Below, one piece after another: positions 9,350 to 15,800 of a DNA stretch of 15,970 nt. The position numbers were made by a program, and so were the translations under genes. Under the pieces are notes generated by a model. That model was given only the letters and a program-made list of their open reading frames with translations. It did not search any database and was not told the DNA's origin. The DNA comes from an uncultured Chromatiaceae bacterium. GTDB lineage: Bacteria > Pseudomonadota > Gammaproteobacteria > Enterobacterales > Alteromonadaceae. Each line of letters opens with the position of its first letter. The stretch's first letter is position 1. The DNA lies in the NCBI GenBank assembly GCA_946481195.1, contig CAMLNG010000027.1, forward strand, positions 1 through 15,970. Reading direction: 5' to 3'.

Positions 9350-9577
9350 GTGGCTAAAAAAGCATTTGCCCTGCGCATTGACGAGCAGATGTTGCTGGCG
9401 TTGCAACACTGGGCGGACGATGAGTTTCGCAGCGTCAACGGTCAGATTGAGTTTTTGCTGCGTGATGCGCTGGTGAAGGCGGGGCGCGTGAAGCGGGTCG
9501 CGCCTCAGCCAGCGGATTTATCAGCAGATGAGTCGGCAGATCCTGTGCCTGATGGTGGATCTGCTGACAGCCACTGA
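9350..9577 (+). CDS. Small Arc-like ribbon-helix-helix DNA-binding protein
   Basis: 75 residues from a GTG with ribosome site AAGGTGAG at 9340-9347, nearly the same as that of the SPFH gene 12 nt upstream. Residues 4-43 fit an Arc-type ribbon-helix-helix fold: a short strand KAFALRID that would lie in the DNA groove, helix 1 (EQMLLALQHWADDEF), then RSVNGQIEFLLRDALVKAG as turn and helix 2. The Ser-Ala-Asp-rich tail (about 52-75) is low complexity and is encoded opposite the 3' end of pnuC. It is probably the repressor of its own operon through the palindrome upstream of the SPFH gene. No toxin gene lies beside it, so an antitoxin role is unlikely. Confidence 0.83.
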   Translation: MAKKAFALRIDEQMLLALQHWADDEFRSVNGQIEFLLRDALVKAGRVKRVAPQPADLSADESADPVPDGGSADSH

Positions 9578-10107
9578 CGCCATTGCCACAGGCCAGAAGC
9601 AGCATTCAGCCAATACAGCAGATAAAACGCCGCGGTCAGTTCCAGGCCGCGGTGATAATACAGCGGGATCGCAATGCTGTTGACCAGTAACCAGCACCAC
9701 CAATTCTGTAAATAACGCCGGATCAACAACAGTTGAGCCAACACGCTCAGCGTCAGCACCAGGCTATCCCAAAACGGCGCATAAGCGTCGGTCCAGGCAT
9801 GTAATAAAGCGCCATAACCCGCAGCGACCAGCAATGCCGCTGCCAGATAAGGTAACAGATACTTCAGGGGAAGTTGGCGAATTGGCAAGGCCTGTTTGGC
9901 CTGCCAACTAAACAGGCCCCAGACAGCAGCTGCGATGAAAAACAATTGCAGCACAACATCAGCATAAAGCTGATGCTGATAACACAATACACCAAACAAA
10001 GCACAGCCGGCGATGGTCGCCCACCAGGTCAGGCTCGAGTTGCGGGCAGCCAGCCAGATGGAGCCTGCGACCAGCAGGTTAGCAGCAAGCTCCAGTGCCG
10101 ACGGCAT
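9505..10107 (-). CDS. pnuC: PnuC-family vitamin B3 (nicotinamide riboside/NMN) transporter
   Basis: 200 residues, nearly all hydrophobic, with about seven likely membrane segments. Family features are YADVVLQLFFIAAAVWGLFSW, FWDSLVLTLSVLAQLLLIRRY, and the LQNWWCWLLVNSIAIPLYYHRGLELTA stretch with paired tryptophans and an Asn in the substrate path, ending in LYWLNAASGLWQWR. PnuC channels take up nicotinamide riboside by facilitated diffusion, with trapping by a kinase inside. Thiamine (PnuT) or riboflavin (PnuX) relatives look similar; I see no TPP or FMN riboswitch nearby, so the NAD precursor role is preferred. The ATG overlaps the panC stop by 1 nt (TGATG). The last ~20 residues, rich in Ser, Ala and Asp, extend beyond the usual end and overlap the Arc-like gene. 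Confidence 0.88.
   Translation of the reverse strand: MPSALELAANLLVAGSIWLAARNSSLTWWATIAGCALFGVLCYQHQLYADVVLQLFFIAAAVWGLFSWQAKQALPIRQLPLKYLLPYLAAALLVAAGYGALLHAWTDAYAPFWDSLVLTLSVLAQLLLIRRYLQNWWCWLLVNSIAIPLYYHRGLELTAAFYLLYWLNAASGLWQWRQWLSADPPSGTGSADSSADKSAG
9532..9568. repeat. 12-bp inverted repeat in the tail-to-tail overlap
   Basis: The 12-base arms 9532-9543 (GTCGGCAGATCC) and 9557-9568 (GGATCTGCTGAC) pair except for one position that forms G-U in one strand, around a 13-base loop. It lies where the Arc-like gene and pnuC converge and overlap, so it could act as a hairpin for both transcripts, but no T run follows on either side. Whether it terminates transcription or merely stabilises 3' ends cannot be told. 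Confidence 0.5.
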
Positions 10108-10949
10108 CAGACTTCCAGATTATCAATCAGGCGGGTGGTGCCCAGATAAGCCGCCAGTAAAATCACTAAAGGTTTGCTGTTGCTGTCGGCCAGTTCCAGC
10201 GTCTGACGATCACAGATATGAATGTAATCTGGCCGGAAACCGGCCTGGCTCAGCGTGTCGCCAGCTTGTTGCTCCAGTGCGCGGAAATCAGCGAAACCTT
10301 GGCTGATTTGCTGGCGTAGCCATTGCAATTGCTGATAAATCAGCGGCGCTTTGGCACGGGCTTCAGCGGATAAATAGCCGTTGCGTGAACTCAGTGCCAG
10401 ACCATCGGCGGCCCGTTCGGTGTCAATGCCGATGATCTCAATCGGGAACGACAAGTCGGCAGTGAGCTGTCGGATCACCGCCAGTTGCTGATAGTCTTTT
10501 TTGCCAAACAGCGCTAAGTCGGGTTGTACCAGATTAAACAGTTTACTGACGATGGTGGCGACACCACGAAAATGGCCTGGACGGCTGGCACCACAATGCT
10601 GGTCACCTACTTTTGGTACTTCAACCGCAGTTTGTACATCGAGGCCACGTGGATACATCAGCTCCGGCGTTGGTGTAAATACTGCATCGGCCTGATGTTC
10701 GGTGAGGCCAGCGCAGTCGTCCGTCAAAGTGCGCGGATAACTGGCTAAATCTTCATTGGCACCAAATTGCATTGGATTGACAAAAATCGACACAATGACG
10801 CGGTCGGCGCGCTGGCGCGCTTCGTCGACCAGCTTAAAATGACCGGAATGGAGATTACCCATGGTCGGCACAAAAGCTACCGTCTGGCCGGCCTGACGCC
10901 AGGCCCGGACCGTCGCACGTAATACTTTAATATCAGAGATCACCAGCAT
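10107..10949 (-). CDS. panC: Pantothenate synthetase (pantoate--beta-alanine ligase)
   Basis: 280 residues, normal length. Joins pantoate and beta-alanine using ATP to make pantothenate, the precursor of coenzyme A. Visible motifs are FVPTMGNLHSGHFKLV with the HIGH-like His34 and His37, SIFVNPMQFGANEDLASYPR, ALFGKKDYQQL at about 147-156, and the KMSKS-equivalent LSSRNGYLS at about 186-194. GGAG about 8 nt before the ATG (minus strand, near 10960) supports the start. It lies 15 nt downstream of panB and overlaps pnuC by 1 nt. Confidence 0.97.
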   Translation of the reverse strand: MLVISDIKVLRATVRAWRQAGQTVAFVPTMGNLHSGHFKLVDEARQRADRVIVSIFVNPMQFGANEDLASYPRTLTDDCAGLTEHQADAVFTPTPELMYPRGLDVQTAVEVPKVGDQHCGASRPGHFRGVATIVSKLFNLVQPDLALFGKKDYQQLAVIRQLTADLSFPIEIIGIDTERAADGLALSSRNGYLSAEARAKAPLIYQQLQWLRQQISQGFADFRALEQQAGDTLSQAGFRPDYIHICDRQTLELADSNSKPLVILLAAYLGTTRLIDNLEV

Positions 10950-10964
10950 CAGAAGGCTCCAGGA

Positions 10965-11756
10965 TCAGAAACTATGCTCAGGGCCGGGAAAGGCCGCACT
11001 TTTTACATCGGCGACAAATTTGCTGATGGCTTTTTTGATATCACCGGTTTCCTGCAGAAAATTTTTGGAAAACTTCGGAATATAACCGCTGCTGATACCC
11101 AGCAAATCGTGCATGACCAGCACCTGACCGTCGGTGACCACACCGGCGCCGATGCCAATCACCGGAATTCGCAGCGCTTTGCTGATGCGTTCGGCTAATA
11201 AGGTCGGAATGCATTCGACCACCAACAGCTGACAACCCGCCTGTTCCAGCGCAATCGCTTGTTGCAGGATATGTTCTGCGGCGGCATCGTCGCGGCCCTG
11301 CACTTTAAAACCGCCGAAGACATGGACAGATTGCGGCGTCAGGCCGATATGGCCACAAACCGGCACACCGCGCTCGGTCAGGGCTTTGATCGTTGGTAAC
11401 AGAAATTCACCGCCTTCCATTTTCACCATATTGGCGCCTGCCTGCATCATTGGTGTAACGTTGGCAAAAGCCTGCTCCATGGTCGCGTAGCTCATAAATG
11501 GCATGTCGGCGATAATAAAGGCCTGTGGCGCGCCGGCACGAACGCAGCGGGTGTGATAGGCGATTTGTTCAACGGTGACAGGCAGCGTGTCGGGCTGGCC
11601 TTGTAACACCATCCCGAGCGAGTCGCCGACTAATAAAGTCTCGACACCACTGTCGGCGAACAATTTGGCAAAGCTGGCGTCGTACGCCGTCAGCATGGTG
11701 ATTTTTTCACCTTGCTGTTTCATTTTCAGCAAAGTTGCAGTGGTAATTTTTGCCAT
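10965..11756 (-). CDS. panB: 3-methyl-2-oxobutanoate hydroxymethyltransferase
   Basis: 263 residues, normal length. Adds a hydroxymethyl group from methylene-tetrahydrofolate to ketoisovalerate to give ketopantoate, the first committed step to pantothenate. The TIM-barrel signatures are present: [29 protein letters not shown] with the metal ligand Asp45, IADMPFMSY with Asp84, VKMEGGEF with Glu114, [17 protein letters not shown] with the catalytic Glu181, and IGIGAG. GAGAG just before the ATG is the ribosome site. It heads panB-panC-pnuC; folK ends 92 nt upstream, so panB may have its own promoter or be read from folK. Confidence 0.97.
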   Translation of the reverse strand: MAKITTATLLKMKQQGEKITMLTAYDASFAKLFADSGVETLLVGDSLGMVLQGQPDTLPVTVEQIAYHTRCVRAGAPQAFIIADMPFMSYATMEQAFANVTPMMQAGANMVKMEGGEFLLPTIKALTERGVPVCGHIGLTPQSVHVFGGFKVQGRDDAAAEHILQQAIALEQAGCQLLVVECIPTLLAERISKALRIPVIGIGAGVVTDGQVLVMHDLLGISSGYIPKFSKNFLQETGDIKKAISKFVADVKSAAFPGPEHSF

Positions 11757-11791
11757 GATGCTCTCATCCGACCATTAAAAAATCCGCGCGC

Positions 11792-11820
11792 AAGATGGCA
11801 TATTAAGCCCAGAGCTGCAA
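11792..11820 (-). promoter_or_regulatory. Possible promoter of panB
   Basis: On the minus strand TTGCAG (11820-11815) and CATCTT (11797-11792) are spaced 17 nt, and the -10 is preceded by TGC as in extended -10 promoters. Both hexamers match the consensus at only three positions, so this is tentative. It would give a leader of about 30 nt. Confidence 0.3.
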
Positions 11821-11829
11821 GCATCAGAT

Positions 11830-11843
11830 GGCGCAAAAGCGCC
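11830..11843 (-). other. Short hairpin after folK
   Basis: A 5-bp G/C stem with a 4-base T loop (GGCGC, TTTT, GCGCC on the minus strand) starts 5 nt after the folK stop. There is no T run after it, so it is at most a weak terminator or 3'-end stabiliser between folK and panB. Confidence 0.3.
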
Positions 11844-11848
11844 GGATC

Positions 11849-12343
11849 TCAGACTTGCGGCTCAGCCAGAATTGTCAGACCGTTACGCGGTACATTGACA
11901 GCGATGGCTGTCAGGCTGCCGAGGCCTGGGACCTGCAGGTCCGGTGCCAGTTCCAGCAAAGGGTAGACCACAAATTCACGTTGATGCAGACCGTAATGCG
12001 GCACTGTTAACCGCGGTGTAGCCAGCACGGTTTCTCCGTAGAGCAGGATATCTAAATCCAAAGTGCGCGGGCCCCAACGTTCATCTTTACGTTGCCGGCC
12101 CTGCTCCAGCTCAATGCGCTGCAATGCATCCAGCAGATCTTCCGGTGCCAGCTGAGTATCCAGCGCCGCAACCGCATTAACATAATCCGGCTGGTCCTGC
12201 GGCCCCATCGGTTTGGAGCCGTAGTAGCTACTGACGGCGGCAAGCTGGCTATGCGGTAACTGCATCAAAGCATTCACCGCTTGCTGCAGCTGTTGCAGTG
12301 GCGCATCGAGGTTGGCGCCAAGGCCAAGATACACCCGGATCAT
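11849..12343 (-). CDS. folK: 2-amino-4-hydroxy-6-hydroxymethyldihydropteridine pyrophosphokinase
   Basis: 164 residues, the normal size of HPPK. Transfers pyrophosphate from ATP to 6-hydroxymethyl-dihydropterin in folate synthesis. Clear signatures are the N-terminal VYLGLGANLDAP, the SSYYGSKPMGPQDQPDYVNAV loop, and the HPPK pattern RWGPRTLDLDILLYG with the magnesium-binding Asp96 and Asp98. The ATG overlaps the pcnB stop by 4 nt (ATGA), so translation is probably coupled; pcnB-folK adjacency is a standard gammaproteobacterial arrangement. Functionally it feeds the folate cofactor used by the neighbouring PanB. Confidence 0.97.
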   Translation of the reverse strand: MIRVYLGLGANLDAPLQQLQQAVNALMQLPHSQLAAVSSYYGSKPMGPQDQPDYVNAVAALDTQLAPEDLLDALQRIELEQGRQRKDERWGPRTLDLDILLYGETVLATPRLTVPHYGLHQREFVVYPLLELAPDLQVPGLGSLTAIAVNVPRNGLTILAEPQV

Positions 12344-13992
12344 GCCTGGTCAGCCGCCGGTTTGCGCCGCACTGGCTTGCGTTTACGCCGCGGTTTGCGT
12401 GGCTCCAGGCCTTCTTTACCTAAATCCAGCACCAGCTCTTCGCGCTCAGCGTCATCGGCGTTGACAAACTGCTGCCACCACAACGCCAGTTCGGCCAGCT
12501 GACCACCTTCGGCTTTGGCGCGCAGTTGCATAAAATCAAAGGCACCGCGGAATTTTGGCAATTCCATCAGTTTAAAGGCGCGCCGGCCAGCCCGTTTGCT
12601 CAGTCGGCCCTGCAGCGACCAAAGGTCGCGTACGACCAGCGTAAAACGTTTTGGAATACCGATAGTACGCACCAGGTCGTCCAGCACTTCGGTCATGGCG
12701 ATATTCAGTGCGTCGATGTCATTCAGGCCACTTTCAATCAGCAGCGTCTGCATCCTGAGTTCCACCGGATACCATAATAAAGCAGCGTAGATAAAGGCCG
12801 GCGTGACAGGTTTATCCTGCGCCACACGCTCGTCAGTGTCCTGCAGCGCATTAGTGATGAGATGAAACACTTTGCCTTCGCTGTCCTGTTTCAGCACTTT
12901 GTGTACTTGCGGCAGCAGCTGTTTCAGAATACCGAGGTCACGCATCATCACGAAGTTGTCGAAAGCTTTACCAGCCATCAGCAATTTCAGCGATTCATCG
13001 AATAAACGCGCCGCCGGAATGTTTTTCAGTAATACCGCAAGCTCAGGGATTAACGCTGCAGTAGCTGGCGCCAGCTCCATGTTTAGTTTGGTGGCAAAGC
13101 GGATAGCGCGCAGGATCCGCACCGGATCTTCGCGGTAGCGGGTTTCCGGGTCGCCGATTAATTCAATTTTGCGCTGCTGGATAGCTTCTACGCCGTTGGC
13201 AAAATCGTAGATGGCAAAATCGCGCACTGAGTAATACAGCGCGTTGATGCTGAAATCCCGCCGCTCGGCGTCTTCTTCGATAGTGCCGTAGACGTTGTCC
13301 CGCAGGATCTGGCCGTGGTCAGAACGCACGCCGGCCGGGATGTTTTCTTCTTCTTCGCCACCACTGTGGTGACCACGGAAAGTCGCGACTTCAATCACTT
13401 CGCGGCCAAACACCACATGGGCCAGGCGGAAGCGGCGGCCAATCAGCCGGCAGTTTTTAAACACCGCCCGCACTTCATCTGGCGTGGCATTGGTGACGAC
13501 ATCAAAATCTTTTGGAATAAGGCCGAGTAATAAATCACGGATACAACCGCCAACCAGATAGGCTTCAAAACCGGCGTCGTTTAAGCGGTACAGCACTTTC
13601 AGCGCATTAGGGCTGATATCTTTGCGTGAGATATTGTGCTGGTCGCGTGGAATGACGCGCAGCGCCGGTAAAATCGCCGACTGATGGTCCGGATTCAGTT
13701 TCGGGCCCTGATTGCTGGTATCGCGACGAGGGCGGGGAGTGTCGCGGTTTGAATCATGGCGCGGGCGATCGCCCTGATACGACGAGTCTTTGTTGCGCTC
13801 AAAACGTTCACGTGGTTGCCGGCCCGGCCGGCTATTGTCGTTGCGCTGATATTCGACGTTGGTGCGGCGTGGACGACGTTCCGGGGCCGCAGCAGGTTGC
13901 TGGATGTCGGTTTGTTCCACCACAGCTTCGGTGATGGCTTTGGCTTTTTTGCCGGTGAGCTTACGGCAAAAATCTAACACTCTGGAAATAAT
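12340..13992 (-). CDS. pcnB: Poly(A) polymerase I, AUU start, with a long basic disordered insert
   Basis: 550 residues from the proposed ATT start at 13992. Adds 3' poly(A) tails that promote RNA decay and plasmid antisense RNA turnover. The N-terminus I-I-S-R-V-L-D-F-C-R-K-L lines up with MFTRVANFCRKV of E. coli PcnB, itself known to start at AUU. Then comes an insert of about 85 residues (roughly 25-108), very rich in Arg, Asn, Asp, Pro and Gln. The conserved enzyme resumes at VIPRDQHNISRKDISPNAL. The nucleotidyltransferase core shows LVGGCIRDLLLG (146-157), the catalytic DFD (Asp162, Asp164), RRFRLAHVVFG and RRDFSINALYY (244-254). The C-terminal tail is a basic RNA-binding-type stretch (EPRKPRRKRKPVRRK). 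The protein is about 85 residues longer than in E. coli, nearly all from the insert. Confidence 0.93.
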   Translation of the reverse strand: MISRVLDFCRKLTGKKAKAITEAVVEQTDIQQPAAAPERRPRRTNVEYQRNDNSRPGRQPRERFERNKDSSYQGDRPRHDSNRDTPRPRRDTSNQGPKLNPDHQSAILPALRVIPRDQHNISRKDISPNALKVLYRLNDAGFEAYLVGGCIRDLLLGLIPKDFDVVTNATPDEVRAVFKNCRLIGRRFRLAHVVFGREVIEVATFRGHHSGGEEEENIPAGVRSDHGQILRDNVYGTIEEDAERRDFSINALYYSVRDFAIYDFANGVEAIQQRKIELIGDPETRYREDPVRILRAIRFATKLNMELAPATAALIPELAVLLKNIPAARLFDESLKLLMAGKAFDNFVMMRDLGILKQLLPQVHKVLKQDSEGKVFHLITNALQDTDERVAQDKPVTPAFIYAALLWYPVELRMQTLLIESGLNDIDALNIAMTEVLDDLVRTIGIPKRFTLVVRDLWSLQGRLSKRAGRRAFKLMELPKFRGAFDFMQLRAKAEGGQLAELALWWQQFVNADDAEREELVLDLGKEGLEPRKPRRKRKPVRRKPAADQA

Positions 13993-14005
13993 GGCCTTTC
14001 TCCTT
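13987..14005 (-). promoter_or_regulatory. Strong ribosome site before tandem ATT codons, probable AUU start of pcnB
   Basis: On the minus strand AAGGAG (14005-14000) is followed by a 7-nt spacer and two ATT codons (13992-13990 and 13989-13987). No ATG, GTG or TTG stands at proper distance: the nearest downstream GTG (13980) is 19 nt from the site and falls inside the conserved ISRVLDF motif. Spacing and alignment with E. coli PcnB both favour the first ATT. Confidence 0.82.
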
Positions 14006-14136
14006 GAAAGAACAGTGTTGCGTGGTGAGTTTTGGCGGCGCATTCCTGCGGCACTTGTTGGCAGCGCATTCCGGTAACAGACAGACTTCAATGCGGCCGG
14101 AGGCCAATCACCTGACAGGCGAAAAAAATTGCCGGT

Positions 14137-14165
14137 ATGATAACGCAGGCTGGTGAAAAAATGAA
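14137..14165 (-). promoter_or_regulatory. Possible promoter upstream of pcnB
   Basis: A TATCAT -10-like box (14142-14137, five of six consensus positions) lies 17 nt from a weak TTCATT -35 (14165-14160). It sits in the 219-nt gap between gluQ and the pcnB start and would give a leader of about 140 nt. The gap otherwise contains a short GC hairpin near 14180-14200 and no gene. Confidence 0.3.
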
Positions 14166-14211
14166 TGAAAATACCAGTGCCGCCGGTAATCGGCCGGCAA
14201 CTTAACAAGGC

Positions 14212-15108
14212 TCAGTTAAAACTGTTGATCTGAATTTCCGGCTGGCTCGGCACCGCGGCGGCTTGCCAGTGTGCCAGTGCAAATTGCAACAATTCAGCTA
14301 CCGGTAAAATCTCAGCATCAGCAGGCAGCTGCTGACCTAAAAAGCGCAAGGCAGCAGCCATCGACTGGGCCGGCGCAAAGCGGCGAATGTCGGTAGCATG
14401 ATTTTGTTTACTGAGTTTGTGGCCCGGCGCAGTCACCGCCAGCGGTAGATGGCCATAGCCCGGCACCGGTGCACCAAAAGTGCGGCACAGCGCCTGCTGG
14501 CGCGGCGTCATCTGTAACAGGTCGGCACCACGGATCACTTCGCTGATCTGTTGTTCGACGTCATCAATCACCACTACCCACTGATAGGCGAACAGACCAT
14601 CGCGGCGTTTGATGATGTAATCTTCAAAGGCAAGGGTGGCAGGGATCTGCTGCAAACCACGCAACAGATCGGTAAATTCAGTTTTTACGCCTGCGCTTTT
14701 CAGGCGCCAGGCGAGCGGGCCGTCATGGTCTGCCAGCGACAAGCTACGGCAGTGGCCATCATAAATGCCGCCTAAAGTGGCAATACGGGCACGGTTACAC
14801 TGGCAGCCATACAGCTGCTGCCGGAATTGTTCGAAATAATGTTGGTATAAATCAAGCCGCTGGCTTTGCCAGACGACGTTGTCGTCCCAGCAGAGGCCAA
14901 ATTGCTCCAGCGTGCGCAAAATTTCTGTATCGGCGCCTGGTACAGTGCGGGGAGCGTCGATATCTTCAATGCGGACCAGCCACTGGCCGCCTTGTGATTT
15001 GGCGTGCAGATAACTGCCAAGGGCGGCCACTAATGAGCCGAAATGCAAAGGGCCGGATGGCGATGGCGCAAACCGGCCCCTGACACAGGAGAATTCGACG
15101 GTCATCAT
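14212..15108 (-). CDS. gluQ: Glutamyl-Q tRNA(Asp) synthetase
   Basis: 298 residues, normal for this GluRS-like enzyme that lacks the anticodon-binding half. It activates glutamate and attaches it to the queuosine of tRNA-Asp. Visible: GRFAPSPSGPLHFGSLVAALGSYL with HFGS at 22-25 in place of HIGH, VRIEDIDAPR, the zinc site C102-x-C104 ... Y116 ... C120, AFEDYIIKRRDGLFAYQ, VIRGADLL, and HKLSKQ (230-235) in place of KMSKS. The ATG overlaps the dksA stop by 1 nt (TAATG). An ATG also follows as codon 2, so the true start may be 15105. dksA-gluQ pairing is conserved in gammaproteobacteria and makes this enzyme dependent on dksA transcription. Confidence 0.96.
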   Translation of the reverse strand: MMTVEFSCVRGRFAPSPSGPLHFGSLVAALGSYLHAKSQGGQWLVRIEDIDAPRTVPGADTEILRTLEQFGLCWDDNVVWQSQRLDLYQHYFEQFRQQLYGCQCNRARIATLGGIYDGHCRSLSLADHDGPLAWRLKSAGVKTEFTDLLRGLQQIPATLAFEDYIIKRRDGLFAYQWVVVIDDVEQQISEVIRGADLLQMTPRQQALCRTFGAPVPGYGHLPLAVTAPGHKLSKQNHATDIRRFAPAQSMAAALRFLGQQLPADAEILPVAELLQFALAHWQAAAVPSQPEIQINSFN

Positions 15109-15557
15109 TAACCGCCGAGTTGTTTTTCCTTGATCTCTGCCAGCGTTTTACAATCGATACACTGGTCCGCCGTTGGCCGGGCTTCCAGGCGTTTGATACC
15201 GATTTCGATGCCGCAGGTATCGCAGTAACCGAAGTCTTCGTCTTCAATTTTCTGCAGGGTTTTTTCAATCTTTTTCAGCAGTTTACGCTCGCGGTCACGG
15301 GCACGCAGCTCCAGGCTGAATTCTTCTTCCTGTGCTGCACGGTCCACCGGATCCGGGAAGTTTGCCGCTTCATCGGCCATGTGGTTTTTCGTGCGGTCTA
15401 CTTCTTCACGCAGCTGCTGACGCCAGGCGTCGAGAATTTTGCGGAAATGTTCCAGCTGCTTCGGGTTCATGTACTCTTCGCCCGGCGCTTCCTGATAAGG
15501 CAGCACGCCAGCCATGGCCAACAGGCCGAGAGATTTGGTAGTTTTGCCTTCTGGCAT
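15108..15557 (-). CDS. dksA: RNA polymerase-binding transcription factor DksA
   Basis: 149 residues from the ATG at 15557, with AGGAG 6-7 nt upstream. DksA enters the secondary channel of RNA polymerase and with ppGpp adjusts rRNA and amino-acid promoters. Nearly the whole protein matches E. coli DksA (151 residues): [11 protein letters not shown], the coiled coil with tip [17 protein letters not shown] (Asp69, Asp72 and Ala74, matching Asp71, Asp74 and Ala76), [15 protein letters not shown], and the zinc finger CDTCG ... CIDC (Cys112, 115, 133, 136), then [13 protein letters not shown]. The frame extends upstream to 15587, but that region lacks a ribosome site and homology. All four zinc cysteines are kept, so it is the classical form. 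Confidence 0.98.
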   Translation of the reverse strand: MPEGKTTKSLGLLAMAGVLPYQEAPGEEYMNPKQLEHFRKILDAWRQQLREEVDRTKNHMADEAANFPDPVDRAAQEEEFSLELRARDRERKLLKKIEKTLQKIEDEDFGYCDTCGIEIGIKRLEARPTADQCIDCKTLAEIKEKQLGG

Positions 15558-15652
15558 GGTAGTCTCCTGTATAACAGTGCCAAGCAAAAAGATGGCGGCT
15601 ATTGATAGCAGAATATCGGCACCATCGCAATCACATTAAAAAAAGCCGCGGA

Positions 15653-15681
15653 AGTATACAGACTGACCACAGAACCGTCAT
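15653..15681 (-). promoter_or_regulatory. Probable sigma70 promoter of dksA
   Basis: On the minus strand ATGACG (15681-15676, four of six) and TATACT (15658-15653, five of six) are spaced exactly 17 nt. The bases after the -10 are TCCGCGGC, a GC-rich discriminator. Transcription would start near 15646 and give a leader of about 90 nt. GC-rich discriminators are typical of promoters that ppGpp/DksA inhibit, so negative autoregulation is plausible, as reported for E. coli dksA. Confidence 0.62.
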
Positions 15682-15690
15682 CCGGTTCTG
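15670..15690. repeat. 8-bp inverted repeat over the dksA -35 region
   Basis: CAGAACCG (15670-15677) and CGGTTCTG (15683-15690) are exact reverse complements around a 5-base centre. The repeat covers the -35 box of the proposed dksA promoter. On the plus strand it is followed after 3 nt by five T, so it could also be a weak terminator for rightward transcripts. Confidence 0.5.
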
Positions 15691-15725
15691 CTGTTTTTAT
15701 GTGCAGACCGTGGCAATTTTCCACT

Positions 15726-15748
15726 TTTTCCGTCGCAACAACGGAAAA
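15726..15748. repeat. Second inverted repeat in the dksA / TauE-family divergent region
   Basis: TTTTCCGT (15726-15733) and ACGGAAAA (15741-15748) pair exactly around the 7-base centre CGCAACA. It lies about 50 bp upstream of the permease ATG, where an operator or a leader hairpin could sit. No T run follows. The remainder of this 243-bp gap (15558-15800) shows no further clear element. Confidence 0.4.
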
Positions 15749-15800
15749 GGGCCGGCACAATAGCAGAAAACCGGACAAATAACAGGAAATTGGAGACAAG

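Noticed and set aside
13993..14208. A 72-codon N-terminal extension of pcnB starting at 14208 or at an ATG at 14043
   Set aside because: The extra residues resemble no PcnB, the ATG at 14043 has a purine-rich stretch directly against it rather than spaced, and a strong ribosome site stands right before the ATT codons that align with the E. coli start.
15558..15587. 10-residue upstream extension of dksA
   Set aside because: The ATG at 15557 has AGGAG at proper distance and matches the E. coli DksA N-terminus (M-x-EG).
15120..15605. 161-codon open frame on the plus strand opposite dksA
   Set aside because: It is antisense to a nearly invariant dksA, Phe/Leu-rich as expected for the reverse of a charged coiled coil, and has no homology or good start context.
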